Shown here one piece after another: positions 42,436-52,856 of a stretch of 64,000 bases of DNA. The DNA is from Dactylonectria macrodidyma (lineage: Eukaryota > Ascomycota > Sordariomycetes > Hypocreales > Nectriaceae). The notes beneath the pieces were generated by a model. It was not told the origin of the DNA, searched no databases, and saw only the letters and a list, made by a program, of their open reading frames with translations. Position numbers and translations under genes: made by a program. The stretch covers positions 620,001 through 684,000 of the forward strand of contig JAGMUV010000017.1 of NCBI GenBank assembly GCA_020744425.1, written 5' to 3'. Each line of letters opens with the position of its first letter. The stretch's first letter is position 1.

Positions 42436-44010
42436 CTAACAAGTAAAGCCGATAGGGCTGTTGACATTGCTGCACCTATACTCCGTTGCAGCCACGGGAG
42501 GATCAACGGAGACATTTGTCAAGTCCATGTTCTCAATGCGCACATTGTCGCAACCGCCATGAGACCTGCTGCACTGGAGATATGCTACTCGTTTACCTTC
42601 CAACGTGCCACGGAAATTGGTGAAGCTGATGTCTGAAATGTCAAGAAGAGATGTGCTGCAATTGCCCGTCACACCGTTGTATGTGATGCATTGCATGACG
42701 TAAATGGGTGGCTGCGTGCCCTCGTAAATCGTCACATTATCCCAACCTGCGCGCATGTTAGCTTCTCGCGAAAAACGTGTTTCCAACTGCATGTCTTACT
42801 CAAATTCTTCACATCTGGTAAAGATAGTAAGTCAGCGTTCATGCACTCCAGAAGAGAGAAGGACCACCCACATCCGAGACCGCCACCACCGCCATTGGGA
42901 GGATATCCAATCTGCTCGCCCGTCCACGTCTTGATTCTGCCAACATACCGAGACCCATACGCGACAACATTTCTCACAGTAACGTTTTCGATGGTCTCGA
43001 AGTTGCCCTTGTACTGTCCGATGCTCCCGATGGCTACTACTTGGCCGTCATGAAATTCCATGTCCTCGATGAGAATATTTGTTGAGTTTGCTTTTGTAGC
43101 GATGCAGTCGTCTCCATTCTTGATCTTCCAACGCCGCAGAGTGATCTTATCGGAGAACATGGTGTTACAGCCGTCGGTGTTTCGTGCGGGATAGGTGTTA
43201 GAGCTGGTGCTGTTCACGTAGATGTCTTGGAGTAGCAAGCGTTTGGAGCGAGTGATGGTTACGGTCCTGCAACGCACTGTTCTTAGCATCACCTAACATA
43301 CAATAAAAGCCAGTCCAATGATGGAGAAACGAACCACATCTGAGCTTGAACAAATCGTAGGCCCTCCAAGATGGAATCCTTTGCTCCGTCCAGGAGCAAA
43401 GCATGAGGACGATCTATACATAGGTTAGGTCAAAGAATGGCGTCCGATGGGGCGTGGTGGTGATTCTTACTAGGATAGTTGGAGACTCCTTTGACTAGAT
43501 TGTACCAGGTCTGTCCGTTTCCATCGAGTGTGCCATAGCCGAAGCCTCGCACATGGAGATGCTTCCCGCCGAGTATCCACGCTGTCGTTTGGTTCTGGTA
43601 GCCGATCGGGAGAGAGTTCTCTAGCCAATAGTCCGTGTCCTTACTCCACTACACTAGCGTGAGAATCTAGAGCTAGAAGTAGTGCGATGATCGAATTTTG
43701 TCTTCCGCTGCGCGCTTACCAGCAGGGTGCCATGGATGTCTATCTTCACATTTCGAAGGCCCGTTGTGTTCATGACAGTGTTCACATAGTATGTCGTGTT
43801 CTTGAAAACGATGTGTCCATCAGTTTTGCAATTCTCAAAGGCCGTGAGAATAGCTGGCGTGTCGTCGGTGCCGTCGTTGTTCGCCGCGACAATGCATTTG
43901 CGACGATACGATCTGTCTCGGTTGAAGTTTTTGACGGGTCCGAGATCAGAGGCCGCAGTGACACCAGTAAAAAACAGGTGTGCTGCGACAAGCAAATTGT
44001 TGAGCAGCAT
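42436..44010 (-). CDS. GH28 exo-acting pectinase with micro-exon, secreted
   Basis: Cleaves terminal residues from homogalacturonan or rhamnogalacturonan. Six exons, 44010-43720, 43648-43471, 43413-43335, 43266-42872, 42814-42800 and 42746-42436, give 422 aa with a signal peptide (MLLNNLLVAAHLFFTGVTA). Exon 5 is only 15 nt (encoding VKNL plus split codons). GH28 motifs: NTDGCNTM, NGDDCIATKANS, GQVVAIGSIGQY and RIKTWTG; the third replaces the G-H-G form, as in exo-type relatives I recall (GQGVAIGSIG). Cysteines are spaced for disulfides near the C-terminus. It neighbours GH115 on the same strand. Confidence 0.9.
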
Positions 44011-44722
44011 GATGGTAATGTTCCTCCTAAAATGAAGCAAGGTGCAAGAGTAGTTGCTATGCAGGATGAATGATTGCATACAAGTTGATGGCATTGACCC
44101 GACTCTTGTAGTTGAGAGACGGAGCTCAGCGATCGCTCCTATTCGTCGAAGACTTAATACATATCTGCCAACCCAAGAGCTGGAGTAAACTATGTGTGTA
44201 TTTTGCAAGTGTTACTGCTTCCATGAATGCAAACAAGCAGCAACATGGACGAATAACTTCCCGCCAATCACGTTACATGCCTGTTGGAGAGCGAGTTTGG
44301 GGTTGAGGCCGAGTCTAAACGAGTAGCTGAGGTTAAAACATGGGGTCACCTTCGGGCGAATGGGATCGGAGTCTTGAGACCCTGTGTCGATGGCCTCGGG
44401 TGGAGGAATGATAGTTCAGCTCGGTACAACTGACCCCGACACATGCACTCACCATTTCCTTGTTTGGAGAGCAACACCCTTTCCCCGATTAATTCATCCG
44501 CGAATGACTATGCAAATAATAACTTCATTCTACTTTTAGGAAATCGTGCGATTCTGGTAGCCTTGAAACTGGAGTCAGCAACACGACTCAATCTTGGCAT
44601 TCTGTTACTACAATTCTGCAGAGCATCGACTTTAACTGGGAGCACTTTGCAAACAATATCTTGAGAAGGAACGTCCGGGTTTTTTTTCCCTATCAATCAA
44701 AATACACTCTCTGCTTGAAGAA
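44011..44722. other. GH28 upstream region, no gene
   Basis: Between the second GH28 gene and the 3' end of GH115, same strand. No supported ORF. Confidence 0.5.
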
Positions 44723-44752
44723 TTGGTTGGTTGGTTGGTTGGTTGGTTGGTT
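44723..44752. repeat. (TTGG)7 tetranucleotide repeat
   Basis: Seven perfect TTGG units directly after the GH115 stop codon (CCAA units on the coding strand), so probably in the 3' UTR. Confidence 0.95.
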
Positions 44753-44769
44753 TCTATAAACTTTCGCGG

Positions 44770-47700
44770 CTAATCAGGCCCTCCGCCTTGGATCAATTTA
44801 GTCTCCCGCGGGCCTAGATAACTTTCTGGTACGTTTTGTCCTGCCAGCACTATCTTTTCTAGATATAATTCAGGCGAGTTCACTTGCCACCTAATGGTAT
44901 GCCTACCCGACCCAGCGTTGCCAAGAGGTACCGTCAACTTCCAAACGTGATCTGCCACGCTCGCAGACCAACCAGGGGGTGTGTCACCTGCCGTCGCCGG
45001 CTCTCCAAGTACGCGGCTAAAGCTGGCTTTCTGGTCTCCTAAGGTTAACGAAAACTTCATGGGCAGATCTGGATCCGTATCAAGGCCGCCATTGACGTAA
45101 ATTGTGGCGTTCAAGGCCTTGGTGGAATTGAACAGGTAGATGTCATACTCTACCCATGCCGCTTTTGCCTCATCCTCGGATTCCCTGGCGGTATTGTACG
45201 GCCTCAGGGTAATGGAGCCAGATTGAGATCGCGTGCCAAGGTGCTTGATACGTTTGAAAGACACGTCGCCTGAGGAAGAACGCTGGAAGTGAGGACCTTC
45301 AATAGCGATGATGCCACTCGATTCCGGAAACCCTTCGAAACCGTCGGGAACATGATGGTTGTATACAGGAACATGTATGAGATCAAAGTAAGTCCCTGAA
45401 TCCCATTCGACCCGTAGCTGGATGGTTTTGGAAAAACTGTCCGGGACAGCAGCCCAGTCAATGGAAATCTCGAGACGCTGCTCAGGCTGGCTCTCTGAAA
45501 GCATGCCGGAGGTTAGAGAGACCTTGACCCAAGAAAAGGGCACTGTAAGAGACCATTCAATTGATTTGCGGTGATCACCGCGGTGAAATAGCTCAATGAT
45601 GCGAGCGTCTGGACCGTATGGGCTCATTGCCGGCAAAACTGGCGAGAATCCTTGGGTGGTTGGCAACGACGGATTGATCGAGGCACAGATGCGACCTTGC
45701 AAGTAGGCACTCCGAGATTGTTCAACATAGATGCCCAGATTTCCGAAAGCGTAGTCAAAGTTCTGTCTTTGTTGAACATAAGACAAGTTCGCAATGACGT
45801 CACGCGACGACGGTCGCCAGTCAGCGACATCGATATCGAACTTGGGAGTGGACATGATGCCTTCCCATTTGCCACCGGCGAGCTCATCATACTCGACAGT
45901 CAAGTCGAAATCATCCTCAAAATATTGCAGAACGTTCTGTGCTACAAGATTTGCCGAATTGCGTCTCTCGTAGCTGAATTGCCGGTTTCGACCTTGACCT
46001 AGGACGGTCAAGTAGTAATTGTACCCAGCACGAGAGGGGTATGTGAGCAGATGATACAGGGCATCTCGGCGCTCTTCTGGTAACACCTGAAGAATGGCTT
46101 CCGTTTTATCGGCCAGTTCTTTCCAGGCATCGAGAACCCATTCTGCTTCGCGAAAGTTGAGAATGGAAAAGGTCATGGGCTCGATCATTTCGAACTTGCG
46201 CAGTCCAACAAGGTGACTGTATGACAGAAGAGCAGTTGCAATGTCTTCGGCATATTCCTCCCCAAAGTCCCGCGCTGCCAAGGATTCGAGGTATGACGGG
46301 ATTGTGTCAAAGTCGAAGAGAGATGCATTCCAAGCGAGGTCCATCGCAAAGCTTAGTGGGACCTCAAGGGGTTTGATGTCGCCGACGTTGATTACCCAGA
46401 TCCGGTCAGCTCCGCGCTGATGCGCATGAAACAATTCCTTATAGACCTTTGGCTGTGTAACACAGTCTGTGTTCAGTATTAAGATCAAGAAAGGAGCCCA
46501 CTCTGGTTACCACGTACCAGGTTGTTGCAATTCTGCCATTTCCAACTCTTGGGGCGACCGACGTAATCGAAATGGTAGTAAAGCTATGCAACAATGAGAC
46601 AAAGTTTCCTTGTCCGCATAAATAAACAGATGATGATCATGCTTACCCCAATGCCACCAGACCTCTTTGCTTCGTTTTCAGTGGGAAGCCGTTGAACATT
46701 GCCCCAATTATCATCCGTGAACATCAAGGTGACATCATCTGGAGGGCTGAGACCGGCAGCGTAGTATGTTGCTACTTCTTTGTAGATGGTCCAGACTTCT
46801 ATAAGCGATTTAGAGAGTTAGTCACTATTAGTTGATTGGAAAATAAAACGTACGATTGGTCGAGGTGAGATTGCCGTGGTACTTGGCCAATATCTCCCGC
46901 TGAGTGCTGAAAACGTCTCTGAGGACCTCCAGAGGGTCATCCGCATTGATCGGCCCATCGTTTTCTCCGCGCATGCCGAGCGTAAAGTATGTCTCGTTGT
47001 TAGATGCACGACGGACCCCTCCTTCCATGAAGGTGACCACGTTTTCTTTATTCTTGACCCAATCCCACGCACCTTGAGGGTCCTTCTTCCACTCATTAGT
47101 AGCCCGCTGCATGGGCTCATGGTGACTCGTGGACACCACGATGCCATAGTCGTCAGCCAGTTGCTGGTTTCTCGGATCGTCTGTGAAGAATATTCTCCCA
47201 GGGCTGGGAACAAACGACCCCCACATGGCAGGCCACATGAAGTTGCCTTTTAGTCGGAGCAATAGGTCGAATACATGCTTGTAAAACTCCGAGGTGAAGG
47301 TGTAATCTGTGACATTGCCTTTCTTGGCCCACCAGCCTGTGAGGGCGGGGGCTTCGTCGTTGATGAAAATGCCACGATACTTCACGCTAGGTTCCCCGTG
47401 TATAGTCGATTTATTAAGAGCGAAGATCTTATCGTGCTTTGTTGTAGGGACGTCAGCCCACCAGTGAAGGCTACAGATGCATTCAGTACCCAAGCTATTC
47501 AGCAAAAGAATCTTGCGACAGAAATCATAAAAAATTGCAGATCTAGGAGGAAGACCAAAACTTACGGTGACTGCCCACTCTGCTCTGAAAGCGTGTAAAC
47601 ACCAAACATAGTGCCTCTCTTATCACTGCCGATAATAACGAGACCATGCTCTACTCCTGGGAGAGGCTTTTTAACCAGCGCAGTCTTGAAAGTCTCCCAC

Positions 47701-48062
47701 TTTCCGCGGATGTCCTCGACATCGATCTTGCCTTTCTTCTCAAGCCGATGCACCAAGGGCGAGTCAGCGGTTGCAGCGATGATAACCACATCCAAGTTTG
47801 GATAGTCGTCGAAGGTATTATCGCCGGTTTTGGACGACCACGAGATAATAGGATGCTCATCGCCTGTGATTTGTTCTAGGTCATCGGCTAAGCTATCGAC
47901 AGCAATGCCCACACCGGTGGGGTCGCTGGCATCGTGGAGAATGGGAGCCCTTCCAAGCTCAATAGCTCCTTTGGTCAGTTTGAAAGCGACAAACCGCTCC
48001 TCAAGCACCGCAAGAGCAAGGCTCGGAAACAAGATGAAGGAAAGTTGGTAGCGACTCAACAT
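44770..48062 (-). CDS. GH115 xylan alpha-1,2-glucuronidase, secreted
   Basis: Removes (4-O-methyl-)glucuronic acid side chains from xylan. Exons 48062-47566, 47470-46854, 46798-46647, 46583-46518 and 46452-44770 give 1004 aa, the usual GH115 size. A signal peptide precedes EERFVAFKLTKG. Conserved segments: GVYTLSEQSG-PLHWWADVP, KYRGIFINDEAPALTGWW, LRLKGNFMWPAMWG, GIVVSTSHHEPM, MRGENDG, MFTDDNWGN, GIG-LYYHFDYVGRPKSWKWQN and DRIWVINVGDIKPLE, then the long C-terminal beta-rich region. All splice phases close. It stands between a GH28 and a PL4 gene, which fits a role in plant hemicellulose and pectin breakdown. Confidence 0.95.
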
Positions 48063-49992
48063 GACAACGACAGCGAGTTCAGATTTCAAGCAAATATACT
48101 TTCATCTCCAGCTGTTGCAGCAAACGGCGAATAAGCGTAGACAAGCCACCAAATATGCTCCGGATCTGGGTGAGACTAAATGATAAAAGACACTGTGCTG
48201 GAACCCGCACACACAGGACGTAAACGAACCCGGGTCAACAATCCAAGCTTTGAGAAAATAAACAGTTGCATTGATGCTTTCCAATGTAGATCGCAATGGA
48301 AGTGGGTGTGCAGCTTCAAGAACTTATTCGTGGATATTTCACGCTTGCCAGGTCTTTTCTCTCTAGACCAGCATACCCCGATCTAATTGTCTGATTATCA
48401 TGGCCTTAGGTGCTGAAGGATTGCCATATGTCGGTCACTATTGTCCCGAACACGCAGCGACCTTCCCCACATCCGATGTGCCATATTCCAGGTCTGGCTG
48501 AGGCTACATCCTTAATAAACCAGGATTGTTGCGTTGCCTGTGTAATTGATAGTTGAGAGCGGGGTACGATTGATCTTCCCACGGGCTCATCCCACAAACT
48601 TAATCACGACTTAATCGCCAAGTGTCCAAGAACGGTAGTGATTGTCGAGGAAATTCTTTTGATGTTCTTCAGAATTAACATCCCTTGCCCGACTCGGCTT
48701 GGCATGCTTTGTGACGTATCTACTCGGCCGAATGTCTTTCCTCCCGTCAAGGCCGAAACCGAGACCGAGACGAGACGCGTCTAAGCCAACAACAGCCATG
48801 GAGATGTTGGTATGACTGATGGTTAGCCATGCCAAGGCATACCATTCGTCAGGATATTAGGAGCACAGTCACAGGGTATAGATATCACGACGTGCGTGTG
48901 AAATACTAGATACATAGGAGCTCACATTCAGGAACCTGCGAGTCCAACTTTTGAGCCGTAGTTACCTTTCATCAGCGCATTTTATTCCAGCCATGCCGTT
49001 CGAAAGAAATGAACACCATCCTCCGTTTTCGCTCCCGTCGCAATGACACAATCTTACAAACTGTATTCTATTGAGTGATTGGGCTTTGTTTGGGATTCCT
49101 CTGCTTGTGCCTGTCCCCATTGCTCGGTGTTTGTAGAAATTCTGCACCTTCAACTTAGCTGACGGTCATGAATGAGTGACCCTTGTTTTATCTATCCTAG
49201 GGACTTTCTTGAGAGGAGATTTTGGTCATCTAGTGTAACCTCATGACAATGAGGTCTGAAGTCGTAATAACACCACATGAATTCAAAGATACTTTACAAT
49301 GTTCGGACACTGAGTGCGGTCGAATATTGGCCGAGAAACTGCTATACCGTGATTGTGTTGAGAGTCGTTGCAGGATCATTTCATGCTATCCAGACTGGCC
49401 TGAAACGGAGGTATTCTCTGTCCGCTTGCGTTCTTTGAGCTCAAAAATGCGTATCCGTCTCGGGCCGATTGGCGGCTTTCGTGAACCACAGGACCCAAAT
49501 CAGCTGTCGATCACCCAACTAGCTTTGTGGTTTTATCCGAAATATGTCTGGGGTATGCTACATCGGCTAATGCTCCGAGCACATGGCCAGATAGCTACCA
49601 AAGAAGACTCTTAGCTACGTCATTTACGTTGCATTTTCCGTAGCGGGACGAGACCTGACCAATGTTCCACGAATGAAATGCTATTGTGGATCACAGCAGA
49701 ATTCAGTCTCTGGAGAGGCATTTCTCGTGAAATATCCGGCGTCTTCAACCCTGGTATTTTCCCCATACCCCGCATACTCAAGTTCGTATTAGAGTCGGTG
49801 AAATGGGCTCGGAGCATTTCGTCCCGAGCCGTTCGGTACTCAAAGACACCGAGAGCCAACTGTCGAATCATGTAGCGACTTGTGCTATTCCGTGGTCACC
49901 GTATTTATTCGAACATACCCAGCCGCATCGTTCGGTTTAGATTTTGGTATAGCTCGACTCTAGGCTAGCCTTGCCAGAAGGAACTGATCAGG
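48063..49992. other. Divergent intergenic region, GH115 / PL4
   Basis: Nearly 2 kb. One 123-codon plus-strand ORF (49243-49614) and an 83-codon minus ORF (49620-49871) have no motif or convincing codon pattern, so no gene is called. Promoters of both polysaccharide enzymes must lie here. Confidence 0.4.
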
Positions 49993-51993
49993 ATGTTGGC
50001 GCCACATCTCCATATGCTAGCTTTGCTGGCCGGCCTTGTGGCTCGGGCAACAGCAAGTTTAAGCACAAAGGAGACGAACACTCAATTTACCTTCTCTAAT
50101 GATCGATTCGCCGTGGTATTGGCGAAGTCGAGCGGTCATATCGTCGATGCGACGCTTGATGGTCAAGACTTGCTGGGACCGCTGAGTGGCAACAAGGGCA
50201 AGGGCCCGTATCTAGACTGCTCCTGCGTTCCTTCGGGATTTTGGACGCCAGGCGGTACTGCCAAGTTCGAACTCTTCAACGGCACCGATTCGACCGGAAC
50301 AGATTATACCGGTATTGTCATGTCTGATACATATGCCGCAACGAACCAGACATTATCGCAGTACTTCTTTCTTCGGGATGGGGAGACTGGGCTGCACGCC
50401 TTCTCCCGCCTCACCTACTTTAATCAAACGACCCCGTTCCTCCGGGACCTTGGTGAGATGCGCACTCTCTGGAGGCCAAACACCAACCTGTGGACGAACT
50501 TTTCGACAAGCGACGGCAACTTTGGCCCCATCGTTAAAGACAGCAGTCTCAGCAACGGCCTCACAGTTCAGGATGCAACGACCTACGTGGGAAATTCCCC
50601 GGACGACCCTTATGTGGAACAGTATTCAGATTATTTCACCAAGTATACCTTGTCCGAGAGCTGGCGAGACCACACCGTTCACGGCCACTTTGCCGATGGC
50701 TCTAACAGTGATGATGGAAGCACCTTTGGAGCTTGGCTAGTTCACAATACCCGAGAAACGTATTATGGAGGCCCGCTGCATTCGGACCTGGTAGTCGACG
50801 GCATCGTATACAACTACATGGTCTCAGGCCATCACGGTGCACCAATGCCCAATATCACTCATGGGTTCGACCGTACCTGGGGCCCTCAGTTCTACTACTT
50901 CAACAAGGGAACTCCGAGCACAACACTATCAGAGCTACGGGCTGACGCTGCTCAATACGCTGACCCGGAATGGAACGCAGAGTTCTACAACAGTATTGCT
51001 CACCACGTTCCCAATTTTGCTCCGGGCTCAAGCCGTACCACCTTCACAGGAACTGTTGACCTGCCCAAGGGTGCGAAAAAGCCAATCGTTGTGCTTTCTG
51101 AGAACCAACAAGATTTCCAACTCAATGTCTTCAAGACGAAGTCTCTGCAATACTGGGCCGAAATTGGCAAGAATGGGAAATTCCGCATTCCTCGTGTGGT
51201 GGAGGGCACTTACAGAGTCACAATCTACGCCGAGGGCATTTTTGGATGGTTCATCAAAGACGATGTCAAAATATCCCGATCCGGTTCGAACAGCAAACGA
51301 AAGTTCTCGTGGACGGAAGAAAGCGCGGGCAAGGAAATCTGGCGCATTGGAGTTCCAGACAAGACATCTGGCGAGTACCTGCACGGGTATGCGCCGGACA
51401 CGTCGAAGCCATTGCAACCAGAGCAGTACCGCATCTACTGGGGGAAATACGACTTCCCAGCAGAATTCCCCGAGGGTGTCAACTACCATGTGGGCACCAG
51501 CAACGAGGCCCAGGACCTCAACTATATCCACTGGTCATTCTTCCCTAGCAAAGGCAATCACCTACGAACAGAGAACTACTATGAGAATATGAACAATTGG
51601 ACCATCACCTTTGATCTGTCGAAGAAACAGCTGCGGGACACGAAAACGGCCACATTCACTGTGCAGATTGCTGGAACGAAAACTGCAAACGGAAATGCGA
51701 AATGGACCGTGACGGGTGCGAAGTACAGCAACTTGCCATGGACCGTCAACGTCAACGGAGGCTATGAATCGACGTGGGTGATTCCTTACTGGCGCAGCGG
51801 ATCATGTGGAGTCAGAAGCTCCATCGCGTGCCAGAACATCGAGCACAAGTTTTCGTTTCCAGCGTCGAAACTCAAGCTTGGGGCGAATGAGTTTACCTTG
51901 AGTCTACCGTACAATGCGTCTAGCGTCGAAACGGCATTGTTGCCGGATGCGTTGTATGTACAGTACGATGCTCTGAGATTGGAGCTCAAGTAG
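49993..51993 (+). CDS. PL4 rhamnogalacturonan lyase, secreted
   Basis: Cleaves the rhamnose-galacturonate backbone of pectin by beta-elimination. Intronless, 666 aa. A signal peptide ends near ARATA, followed by the PL4 catalytic domain (NDRFAVVLAKSSGHIVDATLDGQDLLGP, GGPLHSDLVVDGIVYNYMVSGHHG near residue 270). A fibronectin-III-like middle domain (RTTFTGTVDLPKGAKKPIVVLS) and a C-terminal carbohydrate-binding jelly-roll (IWRIGVPDKTSGEYLHG to the end) complete the three-domain layout of fungal enzymes. Many N-glycosylation sites. Fits with the GH28 and GH115 neighbours. Confidence 0.95.
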   Translation: MLAPHLHMLALLAGLVARATASLSTKETNTQFTFSNDRFAVVLAKSSGHIVDATLDGQDLLGPLSGNKGKGPYLDCSCVPSGFWTPGGTAKFELFNGTDSTGTDYTGIVMSDTYAATNQTLSQYFFLRDGETGLHAFSRLTYFNQTTPFLRDLGEMRTLWRPNTNLWTNFSTSDGNFGPIVKDSSLSNGLTVQDATTYVGNSPDDPYVEQYSDYFTKYTLSESWRDHTVHGHFADGSNSDDGSTFGAWLVHNTRETYYGGPLHSDLVVDGIVYNYMVSGHHGAPMPNITHGFDRTWGPQFYYFNKGTPSTTLSELRADAAQYADPEWNAEFYNSIAHHVPNFAPGSSRTTFTGTVDLPKGAKKPIVVLSENQQDFQLNVFKTKSLQYWAEIGKNGKFRIPRVVEGTYRVTIYAEGIFGWFIKDDVKISRSGSNSKRKFSWTEESAGKEIWRIGVPDKTSGEYLHGYAPDTSKPLQPEQYRIYWGKYDFPAEFPEGVNYHVGTSNEAQDLNYIHWSFFPSKGNHLRTENYYENMNNWTITFDLSKKQLRDTKTATFTVQIAGTKTANGNAKWTVTGAKYSNLPWTVNVNGGYESTWVIPYWRSGSCGVRSSIACQNIEHKFSFPASKLKLGANEFTLSLPYNASSVETALLPDALYVQYDALRLELK

Positions 51994-52267
51994 TCTGAAT
52001 AGACTGTGAACATTAATTGATTGGCTCAATTATCGATTATAGCCATACACTTTGTTTGACCAATTCATACTCGCATCTGCACGTTGATTACCAACCACAT
52101 GTGACCACGGAATGCCTAAAAGGGACGTTGTACATCTCCAGATGCGTACCCAGCCCAAGAAGGGCACGTTTACAGCTTAAACAAAAAGTCACTTGCCCCC
52201 CTACACTCAGTCTTCTCTCCCTCTTTGCGCTGTGTCCCCACATAAAGCTGAGAAGCGCAAAAAAGAA

Positions 52268-52340
52268 TGCGACCAAGGGGAATCGAACCCCTCCCTAATG
52301 CTTGGAAGGCATCAATGCTAAACCACTACACCATGGACGC
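52268..52340 (-). tRNA. tRNA-Gly (anticodon UCC)
   Basis: A 73-nt cloverleaf on the minus strand. The acceptor stem GCGTCCA / TGGTCGC pairs except for one U-U. The anticodon arm GATGC-CTTCCAA-GCATT shows TCC; the T arm AGGGG-TTCGATT-CCCCT is perfect. Discriminator A, no intron, and no encoded CCA, as expected for a nuclear gene. Confidence 0.95.
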
Positions 52341-52856
52341 CGCTGAGTAACCAATCAAGGCTGTTGTGACGATTCCGATCACAAACCCATATATAACCAC
52401 AATTTACACGTTCGATTCATAGGAAGAGGCGACGGAAGAATTCCATCCGTTATTGCTAGTAACTAAATCTCCTCGAATGAATTAAGTGCCCAGATACCCT
52501 GCAGTTATTATTTCAATTTCCACTACCTCTCTGGTGAATGTCCCACGCTTGCCCACTCCAACCGTCTGAGGCTTGATATGAATCAATTCTTGGGTTGCAG
52601 CACAGCCGTGTACGCAATAATTGCATAAGAACAGAGATATGGGGGTTCGGCTCAGCAAAAAGCATGTGCACGGCAGGTGCTGCAACACAAGCTGCGAGAC
52701 CAGGAGGCATCAAGCGACTTATGCTGGATTCACAGGGCCGAGAGAAAGAGTGCAAGTATAGCCAATGTGTGAAACAAATTTCATGTTTCTCATTAGATCG
52801 CTTCATCATCAGTCTAAGTCTATATGTACCAGTAATCTCTCTAATAACACAAGCCT
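52341..52856. other. Intergenic, no supported gene
   Basis: Between the tRNA and the 3' end of the S41 peptidase gene. Short ORFs lack recognisable content. Confidence 0.45.

Noticed and set aside
49243..49871. Two ORFs of 123 and 83 codons between GH115 and PL4
   Set aside because: No recognisable motif, signal or splice partners; could be chance.
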